A DNA stretch of 64,000 nt, from contig NZ_PDOD01000001.1 of the NCBI RefSeq assembly GCF_003226325.1, positions 1,302,001 to 1,366,000 of the forward strand, written 5' to 3'. The position numbers were made by a program, and so were the translations under genes. The notes under the pieces are model-generated. The model worked only from the letters and a program-made list of their open reading frames with translations. It ran no database searches and was not told the DNA's origin. This DNA is from Salipaludibacillus keqinensis. GTDB taxonomy: Bacteria > Bacillota > Bacilli > Bacillales > Salisediminibacteriaceae. Numbering within the stretch: the stretch's first letter is position 1; each line of letters opens with the position of its first letter. This document shows positions 46,174-53,630 of this stretch, in pieces.

Positions 46174-46566
46174 ATGGCTAAAAAATACTTTACTCTAGAA
46201 GAAGCCAACCACTTGATTCCGTTAATGGAGCAAGAATTAATTAAATTAAGAGAATTACAAGGTGACTTTGATGATAAATTGAGCCATTTAAATAAATTGA
46301 AAACTGCAAATGAGTCTGTTCAAACCGATACTGGATCCCTGTTCAAGATGGAAAGTGAACTTGAATTTTTGGAAATGCAGGCCCAATTGCACGTGAACAA
46401 TATTCAAAATACAGGTGCACAATTAAAAGGAATTGACCCTGGATTGATTGACTTTTTGTCCGTAAAAGAAGACGAAGAAATTTTACTTTGCTGGAAAGAG
46501 GGAGAGAAAGAAATTACTCACTATCATGGGGAAAGTGAAGGATTTGCAGGTCGAAAACCTCTATAA
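46174..46566 (+). CDS. DUF2203 family protein
   Basis: 130 residues. The family start KYFTLEEANHLIPLMEQEL and end LKGIDPGLIDFLSVKEDEEILLCWKEGEKEITHYH followed by EGFAGRKPL are both present. The middle is a coiled-coil stretch. Function not known. The ATG follows CTGGAGGTG; own promoter region and a strong terminator. Assignment to the family is firm; role is open. Confidence 0.85.
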   Translation: MAKKYFTLEEANHLIPLMEQELIKLRELQGDFDDKLSHLNKLKTANESVQTDTGSLFKMESELEFLEMQAQLHVNNIQNTGAQLKGIDPGLIDFLSVKEDEEILLCWKEGEKEITHYHGESEGFAGRKPL

Positions 46567-46586
46567 ACTCACTCTTGTATCATCGA

Positions 46587-46617
46587 AGCAAACCTGTGTG
46601 CACAGGTTTGCTTTTTA
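46587..46617 (+). terminator. Rho-independent terminator after the DUF2203 gene
   Basis: Perfect 12-bp stem AGCAAACCTGTG / CACAGGTTTGCT with T run. Confidence 0.93.
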
Positions 46618-46748
46618 AATACTTTTTTGGAAATTTTCTTAGTACTTTCTTTTGGTATAAGGGGGAGGGGGCAGTAAATCAGGACTTAAATCCCTAGTTA
46701 TCTTATCTGAATTTATGTATAATTAAATTAGTAAAGGAGGCGTTTTCT

Positions 46749-47156
46749 GTGAATATCCCAAAACCGCTCGTTCAGCTCAATCAGTCTTTCATTATCATTA
46801 GCGTAATGACTGGTTTAATATTTTCCAATTGGATATTACTTATTCCGTTTTTAATAGGCGTGATTACTTTAATAACAAAGAAAAGCCCCATCATTCAGGT
46901 GGGAAAAAGCTTGTTAAAAAAACCATTTAAAGAGTATGATATGGAAGATCGAGATCAACAATTATTTAATCAATGGATTGCAACGATAAGCATTGGCCTT
47001 TCTATCCTCTTTTTCCAGATTGAATTTACACTACTAGGATATGTATTTAGCATAATGGTGGTACTTGCTGCCACTTTAGCATTAATGGGTTACTGTATAG
47101 GGTGCACGATTCGTTATCGGTATAAAATGTGGAGATATCAAAAATTCACAAACTGA
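46749..47156 (+). CDS. DUF4395 family membrane protein
   Basis: 135 residues with three to four hydrophobic segments. IPKPLVQLNQSFIIISVMTGL and the C-terminal GYCIGCTIRYRYK (a CxxGC-like motif near the membrane end) are typical of DUF4395. GTG start with AAAGGAGGCG upstream. The conserved cysteine pair may be redox active, and family members are sometimes found with thioredoxin-like genes; that is inference. Followed by a bidirectional terminator. Confidence 0.75.
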   Translation: MNIPKPLVQLNQSFIIISVMTGLIFSNWILLIPFLIGVITLITKKSPIIQVGKSLLKKPFKEYDMEDRDQQLFNQWIATISIGLSILFFQIEFTLLGYVFSIMVVLAATLALMGYCIGCTIRYRYKMWRYQKFTN

Positions 47157-47170
47157 AAGAAATTGTGAAA

Positions 47171-47213
47171 AGAGGCAAATAGTGGGTTAAATGAGCCCGC
47201 TATTTGCCTCTTT
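47171..47213. terminator. Bidirectional terminator
   Basis: AGAGGCAAATAGtGGG / CCCgCTATTTGCCTCT stem between two convergent genes, with T-rich flank. Confidence 0.9.
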
Positions 47214-47238
47214 CTATATTTAAGCAGTTATTTGCTGA

Positions 47239-48339
47239 TCACTCGAGAATCGTGATTTGGATTGTTTGTCGTCCAAAACTAAGTGCATCACTTTGATTTG
47301 GCATAAACAAATCAATCTTGTGCCCTTTAATGGCCCCGCCGGTGTCTCCTGCTATCGCTGTCCCATAACCTCCAACATAAACTTTAGAGCCTAAAGGAAT
47401 TACATTGGGATCTACTGCAATCACTTTTTTATCAGGATTATTTCGTAAATCTAATCCAGTATAGGTAATTCCAGAACATCCATTGCAATATGCTGTGTAG
47501 GCAGTTGCTTCGACAGTCATATCTACACCTTTCATAGACGAAGATTGCTCCGTCGATACGTCATTCTCAGCATTCTCTGTCTCAGCGGATTCAGATTCGT
47601 CTGATTTATTATCTTCAGATTCCTCCACAGTTTGTTCCACTTCTGGTTCAGAAGACGTTTCAGTAGTCACTGGTTCATCCGCTTGTTCTAGTTCTTCCGA
47701 CTCGCTCACTGACGATTCAATTACTGACTCTTCTTTAGATTCAGTTTTGTTTGAAAGTGGGGAAGAGGAGGACTGATCGGAATCATCTTCATTTTCAGTA
47801 ACTACATAACCAGTCTGTAATACAGCGGTATGTATAGCACCATACGTTTCAGGGCCTGCTAATCCATCTACGGTAATATTATGAGAGGCTTGAAAGTCTT
47901 TGACTGCCTTGTTGGTAATAGGACCAAACTTTCCATCGATCTGCCCTTGGTAATACCCAAGTTTATTTAGATCTTCTTGTAATGCTTCGACGACAGACCC
48001 TTGATCACCGTCTTGCAAAATTAATAATGCTCCAATGGTGTGAGGACCCGCTAATCCATCTACGAAAATATCAGTCTCTTCTTGGAAGGTCTTCACTGCT
48101 TCACTTGTTGTGCGGTCGAATGCACCTTCTTTAGCATCTTCTTCTAAATAACCTCTATCATCAAGGAGTTCTTGTAATTCAGCAACATCAGAATGAACTT
48201 TCCCATTACCTAACAACTTATCTCCTAAGTTCGTTTCATTAGCAGCTTCACTAAATACAGGATAAAAAAAGAAAAAGGGCAACACCGCACAGAGAGCCAC
48301 GACAAAATTCTTAAGTTTTGAGTGAATAATTACATCCAT
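47239..48339 (-). CDS. Secreted cell-wall protein: two PG-binding domains plus 3D domain
   Basis: 366 residues. Signal peptide with hydrophobic core FVVALCAVLPFFFFYPVFSEA. Two PG_binding_1 repeats follow (about 35-100 and 110-175, each with FQ...VDGLAGP.T.GA), then a 90-residue Ser/Glu-rich linker, then a C-terminal 3D domain (VEATAYTAYCNGCSGITYTG; AIAGDTGGAIKGHKIDLFM with the three Asp). The 3D domain is the lytic transglycosylase-like fold of YocH/Rpf2-type proteins. The ATG at 48339 follows AAGGGGG by about 10 nt; the longer frame to 48411 is not used. No ydaO-type c-di-AMP switch was found upstream. Confidence 0.87.
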   Translation of the reverse strand: MDVIIHSKLKNFVVALCAVLPFFFFYPVFSEAANETNLGDKLLGNGKVHSDVAELQELLDDRGYLEEDAKEGAFDRTTSEAVKTFQEETDIFVDGLAGPHTIGALLILQDGDQGSVVEALQEDLNKLGYYQGQIDGKFGPITNKAVKDFQASHNITVDGLAGPETYGAIHTAVLQTGYVVTENEDDSDQSSSSPLSNKTESKEESVIESSVSESEELEQADEPVTTETSSEPEVEQTVEESEDNKSDESESAETENAENDVSTEQSSSMKGVDMTVEATAYTAYCNGCSGITYTGLDLRNNPDKKVIAVDPNVIPLGSKVYVGGYGTAIAGDTGGAIKGHKIDLFMPNQSDALSFGRQTIQITILE

Positions 48340-48576
48340 TGTTGTAATCCCCCTTAAATTTACCTTCTTAGGGTATCCATATAGACAAATAAATGGAGAT
48401 AGTACGAACAATGGCAGGTTTAAACCTTTTGCAATAAAATTGTAATGTAATCATAAGGTATAATCTTCATTTCTTTTATAATCGATTTATCTATACACAA
48501 ATTTACTTTTTTCATACAGGTATAATGGAGAATTTTACTTAAGTGCATATTATGTATAGATATAAATTAAATACAA

Positions 48577-48605
48577 AAAACCAGGTGCTTTATGCATCTG
48601 GTTTT
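48577..48605 (-). terminator. Terminator after the osmC-like gene
   Basis: AAAACCAGATGC / GCACCTGGTTTT on the minus strand, followed by T. Confidence 0.85.
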
Positions 48606-48615
48606 CAATGGTGTA

Positions 48616-49056
48616 TTAAGCTTTAGTCCAATTTGCATCTAAATCAACGCCCGCTGCTTTAAGAGTTGTGAAAACAGGACATCTTGCATCTGTTTTCTCT
48701 TTAAGCTCATCGATACGTTCCTGAGATTCTTCAGTAGACACTTTTGCATTAACTTGTACTTTTTCAAAATAAGGGCGTACATTTTTATCACCCATAAGAC
48801 CTCTAGGATCTAATTCTCCATGTACATCAAATTCAATTGACTGTAGGTCAAAATCCATTTCCTTAGCAACCATATTGGCAATCACATTTTCACAGCCGGC
48901 TAGGGAAGCTAATAAATTAGACATTGGATCTTGACCTTTATCGGTTCCACCCATTTCTGCAGGCTCATCTATTGTAATTTGATGTTGGTTCGAATGTAAG
49001 TCGGCCCTCATGTTTTCCGTCTTACCAGTTACTTGAAATGTCATTTTTTTGCTCAT
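48616..49056 (-). CDS. OsmC/Ohr-family protein
   Basis: 146 residues. OsmC fold with two conserved cysteines, in SLLASLAGCENVIANMVA and DARCPVFTTLKAAG; these are the peroxidatic and resolving thiols of OsmC/Ohr peroxidases, though the YhfA-like branch has other partners. Start ATG 49056 (MSKKMTFQVTG) lies after GAAGGAGGA, which overlaps the earlier in-frame ATG at 49074. Adjacent to a Crp/Fnr gene and near the putative selenoprotein operon, so probably part of the same redox neighbourhood (inference). Confidence 0.87.
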   Translation of the reverse strand: MSKKMTFQVTGKTENMRADLHSNQHQITIDEPAEMGGTDKGQDPMSNLLASLAGCENVIANMVAKEMDFDLQSIEFDVHGELDPRGLMGDKNVRPYFEKVQVNAKVSTEESQERIDELKEKTDARCPVFTTLKAAGVDLDANWTKA

Positions 49057-49258
49057 TGAATAATCCTCCTTCATTACTACTTACACTTAGAGCTTAACAA
49101 AATAAATGTTCTTTTAACGTAAGCTAAATTACGTTGTTGAGAAATATTTCATTAAATTTGCTTTGTTACTCCTTTATACTTCTTTACCATTTCCGGTCGA
49201 CAGAGTATTTAAACATTAGAGCAAGCAATGCACCAGAGTTTATACGTAATAATAACTG

Positions 49259-49939
49259 TTAATATCGTTCTAAAAATACTTTTACTTTATCGGCATTTAC
49301 GTGTATTAGTAATTTTTTCTTTATAAATCCTTCTTTTTTTATCTGACTAATCGCAGCGCTTGTTGTTTCTCTAGTCGAACCAATCATATTAGCAAGATCC
49401 TGGTGAGTTAACTTCATATTTATGGATTGCCACTCGTTTTTTCTTTTCCCAGTCTTCTCACTTAAATGTAATAGTAAATATAAAAGTCTGTATTTTACAT
49501 CACTCAAAGCAATTTTCTCACTTAAGCTGTATAGTTCTTTTAAGCGAGAGGAAAGGATCTTTATTAATTTCAGCGCTATTTTGGGGTTCTTTTCAATAAA
49601 GTCTTCAAATTGATTCTTACTAATAATACATACGTAAGAATCAGTCATAGCTTCGGCATATATTTGATCGTCTGTTAATGTTAAAGAAGAGGTCTCACCA
49701 AAGATATTACCATCAACAAGTACATCTACAGTAAACTGCTTTCCGTGTTGATTGCTTCGAAAAAGCCGAACTTGTCCTTGTTTAAGTAAAAACAGCGCTT
49801 CAATTGGGCGATCGGGAGATAAGATCATAGTACCTTTTTTTATTGGTTTCATTTCGCTCATGTTGTCTATGACTTTCAATTCTTCCAAAGGAAGTTCATC
49901 AAATAAACTAATTTGTGATAATAAAGATAATTTATCCAT
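49259..49939 (-). CDS. Crp/Fnr-family transcriptional regulator
   Basis: 226 residues. Cyclic-nucleotide-binding-like beta roll at about 15-115 (LFDELPLEELKVI, GQVRLFRSNQHGKQ, DGNIFGETSSL), long dimer helix, and C-terminal winged helix with recognition helix QDLANMIGSTRETTSAAISQIKKEG. Only one cysteine is present, so it cannot hold an Fnr-type [4Fe-4S] cluster; the ligand is unknown. Start ATG 49939 after GAGGTG. It is divergent from the glutaredoxin-selenoprotein operon across 186 bp and is a natural candidate to control it, though I found no clear palindromic site. Confidence 0.87.
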   Translation of the reverse strand: MDKLSLLSQISLFDELPLEELKVIDNMSEMKPIKKGTMILSPDRPIEALFLLKQGQVRLFRSNQHGKQFTVDVLVDGNIFGETSSLTLTDDQIYAEAMTDSYVCIISKNQFEDFIEKNPKIALKLIKILSSRLKELYSLSEKIALSDVKYRLLYLLLHLSEKTGKRKNEWQSINMKLTHQDLANMIGSTRETTSAAISQIKKEGFIKKKLLIHVNADKVKVFLERY

Positions 49940-50125
49940 TAATTTCACCTCTTGTTAATCAAAGATCGAATAAAGCTCATTATACCGCAATTAGAGGATT
50001 TAAAAAGTACTTTCTCCTACAGAGATTTTTAAAGGAATGTGATGTAATTATTTTAATTAACTGGCTAGGAAAATTGGTAGTTTAAGAAATGGTAATTGTA
50101 CAAAATTTATTGGAGGGACTTGATC

Positions 50126-50377
50126 ATGAATAAACCAATCCTATATACAATAACAGGATGTAGTCACTGCCAATTAGCGAAAAAAAAATTAGAAAGTATT
50201 GGTATGAAGTATATAGAAAAAAATATACTACATGATTTCACCAGTGCTCAAGAACTCATGAAGATTAGAGGGGAGATAACTACACCGATGCTTGTCTTTG
50301 ATGGTAAGATAACTTTAAACTACTGCGAAATTCATTCCGTTGAACATGTTAGAGCCAATTGGTGTTTTAGTCTATAA
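50126..50377 (+). CDS. Glutaredoxin-like thiol-redox protein
   Basis: 83 residues. ILYTITGCSHCQLAKKKLESIG carries a CxxC redox centre (Cys-Ser-His-Cys). TTPMLVFDGK provides the cis-proline (Thr-Pro), as in NrdH/glutaredoxins. A further Cys pair is present late (NYCEIH and NWCFSL). The ATG at 50126 follows TTGGAGGG; the longer frame to 50096 is not needed. First gene of the putative four-gene redox operon: 59 bp before the flavin oxidoreductase gene. Confidence 0.82.
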   Translation: MNKPILYTITGCSHCQLAKKKLESIGMKYIEKNILHDFTSAQELMKIRGEITTPMLVFDGKITLNYCEIHSVEHVRANWCFSL

Positions 50378-50436
50378 AAGACAAATTTAAGATGATATCC
50401 GATTTAAAGTGATCAATACGGGAAAGGCTGAAGTTT

Positions 50437-51522
50437 ATGATTAAAGTCGTATTAGTCGGAGGGGGACATGTTCACCTTCATTTTATTAAACAACTTAGCA
50501 ACAATCGTCTCGATGGGTTAGAAGTCATTCTAATTTCGCCGAGTCTTTATCAATATTACTCTGGAATGTTCTCGGGATACGCAGAGGGGCTTTATGAAGA
50601 GGAGGATATTCGTTTAGATTTACAGAAATTATCAAAAAAAGCAACAGTCACATTTATAGAAGATGCCGTTGTGAAAATTCATCCGAACGAAAATTATGTA
50701 ACATTAAAAGGGGAAGAAACGGTTAATTATGATATCATCTCGTTTGATATTGGTTCTGAAACATTAGGGTCAGAAAAATCGGATATTATGAGTCATGCAC
50801 AATTCATTAAACCAAATAATCGGTTTACTCAAACAATAGAACATGTTCGGTCAGCTTCTAAACCCGTTATTGTAGGTGGCGGAATTGCTGGGATTGAGTT
50901 AAGTTTCTCTATTCATGCTTGGAGAAATAATCGCAAAATACAATCTCCTATAACTCTAGTCACCGCATCACGGTTATTAGAAAGCGAAGACAAAAAGACA
51001 TCAGAAAAACTGTTTGAAAAATTCAAGAAAACAAACATTAACCTATTAACAAATTCAAAAGTTGATTCTATTAATCACCGTGCTATTCATTTTAACAATG
51101 GCAAAGAATTAAGTTATGAGAAAATCTTATGGCTGACAGGCCCCAAATCTTCTAACCTGTTTAAAAGAAGTGAACTTGAAACGGATGACAAAGGTTTTTT
51201 AATGGTTACGAATTCACTACAGTCAATGGATTACGAAAACATTTTTGCAGCTGGAGACTGCGCTACATTAATAGACTATCCCAACTTACCTAAAAATGGC
51301 GTATATGCGATAAAACAAGCTCCCATCCTTTATAAAAATGTGCTTCGTTATATCAAGAGGGAACCTTTCGAGTATTTTAAACCACAGAACCGGTTTTTAT
51401 CGATCTTGTCATTAGGAAATAGACGTGCCCTTCTTCTGTATGGTGGAATGAGTTTATCAGGAAAATTTCCATGGCGATTAAAAAACTATATAGATAAAAA
51501 GTATATCGATAGTTTTAAATAA
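50437..51522 (+). CDS. FAD-dependent NADH-type oxidoreductase, SelD-associated family
   Basis: 361 residues. FAD loop VVLVGGGHVHLHFIKQL, then LISPSLYQYYSGMFSGYAEGLYEEED, which is the hallmark of the pyridine nucleotide-disulfide-type oxidoreductases fused to, or encoded next to, selenophosphate synthetase (SelD). The second dinucleotide loop is VIVGGGIAGIELSFS, and NIFAAGDCAT is the C-terminal FAD motif. No redox-active CxxC is seen, so the electron acceptor is probably a quinone or a partner protein. It is followed after 70 bp by two genes with in-frame UGA, which fits a link to selenium biology. Family recognition is from memory. Confidence 0.82.
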   Translation: MIKVVLVGGGHVHLHFIKQLSNNRLDGLEVILISPSLYQYYSGMFSGYAEGLYEEEDIRLDLQKLSKKATVTFIEDAVVKIHPNENYVTLKGEETVNYDIISFDIGSETLGSEKSDIMSHAQFIKPNNRFTQTIEHVRSASKPVIVGGGIAGIELSFSIHAWRNNRKIQSPITLVTASRLLESEDKKTSEKLFEKFKKTNINLLTNSKVDSINHRAIHFNNGKELSYEKILWLTGPKSSNLFKRSELETDDKGFLMVTNSLQSMDYENIFAAGDCATLIDYPNLPKNGVYAIKQAPILYKNVLRYIKREPFEYFKPQNRFLSILSLGNRRALLLYGGMSLSGKFPWRLKNYIDKKYIDSFK

Positions 51523-51592
51523 TCTCTAAGACATGTATCATAGTGACTAACTTATATAAATTAATACTAGATTAAGGAATGGTGGTGGTATT

Positions 51593-52120
51593 GTGAGTTA
51601 TATCGAATTAATTGATGAGAACGACGCAGAAGGACAACTGCAAGAGATTTATGACAAGCTAGGTGGAAGGGTTGCGAATATATTGAAAGCTTCTAGTTTA
51701 TTTCCTGAATCCTTGGAAGCGCATCTTAGTTTATATAAAACCTTGATGTTCAAAAAATCACCGTTGAGCCGATCACAAAGAGAAATGATTGCTACAACCG
51801 TATCTTCAATAAATGGCTGTCACTATTGAATGACCCATCATGGGGCGGCGCTCCATATGCTTACGAAAGATGATGAATTAGTCGAACAGTTGAAAAAAGA
51901 CTATTCTGGGGCCGATTTAGATGAAAAAACTATGGCAATATTACTATATGCTGAAAAACTTACCTTGCAACCTAACAGTATAACAGATGAAGATGTAAAC
52001 GTATTAAAAGAAAAAGGCTATTCCGATCGTGCCATATTAGATATGTGTCAAATTACAGCCTATTTTAACTTTGTAAATAGGCTTGCAGATGGATTAGGAA
52101 TACAATTAGAAAAGGAATAA
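51593..52120 (+). CDS. AhpD-like (carboxymuconolactone decarboxylase) selenoprotein, CxxU
   Basis: 175 residues if the in-frame UGA at 51827-51829 is read as selenocysteine (Sec79). The sequence runs TVSSINGCHY, UGA, MTHHGAALHML. In Cys-containing relatives this is the conserved CxxCxxxHH redox centre of AhpD-type peroxidase-related proteins, so Sec replaces the second Cys and His83 follows correctly. The frame stays open and conserved on both sides of the UGA, and a SECIS-like hairpin follows it at the right distance. Start GTG 51593. Plain annotation would give two fragments (51593-51829 and 51830-52120). Likely role: thiol-dependent peroxide or alkylhydroperoxide reduction. Confidence 0.88.
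51836..51859 (+). promoter_or_regulatory. Putative bacterial SECIS element, AhpD-like gene
   Basis: CAT(C)ATGGGGC-GGC-GCTCCATATG: ten base pairs with one bulged C and one G-U pair. The apical loop GGC begins with two G. 17 nt separate the UGA from the loop, inside the 16-37 nt window of the published bacterial SECIS model and the same spacing as I recall for E. coli fdhF. Confidence 0.82.
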
Positions 52121-52133
52121 GGAGGAGTCATTT

Positions 52134-52880
52134 GTGTTATTAAATACATTTCCAAGTTTAGAGTTACAAACATTAGATGGGGGAACGTTCTCTTCACATG
52201 AGCTGAAAGGAAAGAAGACACTCATTTTCATGTGGGCTTCTTGGTGACGTTGTCGTGAACAGCTGTCAGGGTGGCAGCAATTTTATGAAAAGTACAAAGA
52301 ACAAAATTTCGAGATTCTCTCGGTCTCAGTAGACATTCAAGGTCCAAATGTTGTTAAACCTTATGTAGATGAAATGCCATTTAAAACGGTCGTCGACACA
52401 GAAAATAAATTATCATCTTTTTTTGGCATGAAAATTATTCCTAATGGGATATTCATTGACGAAAACGGTATTATTCGGCTCATTAAACAAGGATTCCATG
52501 TGACGAACGAAGAGCATGTGGAAGCGCTTGAAGATCTTATCACTGAGAAAGTCGATACAGTAACCTTGGACGATGTTTATTATGAACCGATTGAAAAAGA
52601 AAATCCTCTAGAAATCGAGCTTGCGATCACAAAATTTAAATTAGCAATGGAACTAATGAATCAACACAAAAGAGAACTAGCACTCAAAGAGTTAGACGAG
52701 GCGTTACGGTACGATCCTGACAATTTCCTCATTCGAAAACAGCGATGGTATATACGTTATCCAGAAAAGTTTGAACCAACGATCGATATTGAATGGCAAA
52801 ACGAACAATTAAAGAAAGAAAGAGATGTTGAAAGGGATGACTGTGGACCTGAAGGATGTAGAATTCCAGGTTCCAATTAG
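52134..52880 (+). CDS. TlpA/thioredoxin-like selenoprotein with C-terminal TPR-like region
   Basis: 248 residues if the UGA at 52245-52247 is read as selenocysteine (Sec38). The N-terminal thioredoxin fold starts with FPSLELQTLDGGTFSSHELKGKKTLIFMWASW, UGA, RCREQL. In relatives this is WASWCxxC, so Sec stands at the nucleophilic Cys. Only one residue (Arg) separates Sec from Cys40, giving U-x-C instead of U-x-x-C. IIPNGIFIDENG carries the cis-Pro region. Residues 160-215 form a TPR-like helix pair (KFKLAMELMNQHKRELALKELDEALRYDPDN), and the tail DDCGPEGCRIPGSN has two more Cys. GTG start with GGAGGAG; 13 bp after the AhpD-like gene. No lipobox or signal peptide, so cytoplasmic. Confidence 0.85.
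52262..52278 (+). promoter_or_regulatory. Putative bacterial SECIS element, TlpA-like gene
   Basis: GCTGTC-AGGGT-GGCAGC: six pairs, one of them G-U. Apical loop AGGGT with G at position 2, similar to the AGGUCU loop of E. coli fdhF. 20 nt lie between the UGA and the loop. Confidence 0.75.
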
Positions 52881-52889
52881 TAGGTGTAA

Positions 52890-52942
52890 AACCTGTCCAA
52901 GGTGGCTCAAAAACTTGTCTGAAGAGGCACCTTGGACAGGTT
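52890..52942 (+). repeat. Perfect 15-bp inverted repeat after the selenoprotein operon
   Basis: AACCTGTCCAAGGTG (52890-52904) and CACCTTGGACAGGTT (52928-52942) separated by 23 nt. It lies 10 bp after the stop codon, so a transcription end is likely, but there is no T run. Confidence 0.7.
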
Positions 52943-53573
52943 AAGGAACAGAAAATGAAGACATCGACAGTAAATAGATAAACCTGATTTTGTTCAAGAA
53001 AAAGCTAATCAATACTTAATGAGGGGATTAACTTCATTGTAAACTACAAGAAGATTATTTGGTTCTTTTAAAATTTAATCCTAGTTTACATAACACAAAT
53101 TATAGGAACCAATTGAACAAAACAAATCTTTAGTCTCAATGACTAAGTAAACTTAATGTTTTGAGACAGAATTAAATTTTTTATGATTATTTCTATTTTT
53201 ATTTAATTTTGATATTTTCATCTCGATTATAATATCTTAGCAAGTATGATTCTTTTCTTATAAAACGAATCAATGAAATCATTTGGTCTATTTTATACAA
53301 ACTAACTACCTTGTTCATTTTTTTCTTTTTTGCTCAACCTCAATATGTTTTTAACTAGTTTTACTCCCTTCCTGAGGACGGTTCGCCATGCATCGTCAAA
53401 AATATCAAACTGCTGGCTTTCCGGTGACCTTTACCTAGAAGTCTTACAATCTTCTGTTCAACTACAGCAGAAGGATCTTTTGCTGTTTTACTTTCTAACT
53501 TCAAATGATCACTGCCTCCCTTCGTTTTTAGCATTATTAGTTTACATAATAAAATTATAATCAACTTCTTTTA
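52943..53573. other. AT-rich region with no supported gene
   Basis: About 630 bp. Two overlapping short frames exist (53330-53560 plus; 53361-53564 minus). The minus frame has a GGGAGG followed by a TTG at 53504 and would encode about 47 residues ending TMHGEPSSGRE. The coding-like stretch 53361-53515 is distinctly less AT-rich than its surroundings and might be a remnant. I cannot name it. Confidence 0.3.
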
Positions 53574-53606
53574 TTATAAAAAACACCGCCAAAAGTATGG
53601 CGGTGT
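53574..53606 (-). terminator. Terminator after parC
   Basis: Minus strand ACACCGCCA-(tactttt)-TGGCGGTGT followed by a T run. Confidence 0.92.
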
Positions 53607-53630
53607 CATGGTATTTATTGTTTCTGGAGG

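Noticed and set aside
48340-48615. ydaO-type c-di-AMP riboswitch before the 3D-domain wall protein gene
   Set aside because: Such switches often precede related wall-protein genes, so I looked, but none of the conserved blocks is present.
51830-52120. Separate gene starting at ATG 51830 (MTHHGAALHML...)
   Set aside because: It has no ribosome site and begins in the middle of the AhpD active-site motif. It is the second part of the UGA-containing gene.
51593-52880. Pseudogenes by nonsense mutation
   Set aside because: Both UGA codons fall on catalytic cysteine positions, no other damage is visible, and each is followed by a SECIS-like hairpin. I keep pseudogene as the main alternative if the Sec machinery is absent.
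53330-53560. Plus-strand 76-codon frame
   Set aside because: No ribosome site and low-complexity hydrophobic translation; likely a chance frame in AT-rich DNA.
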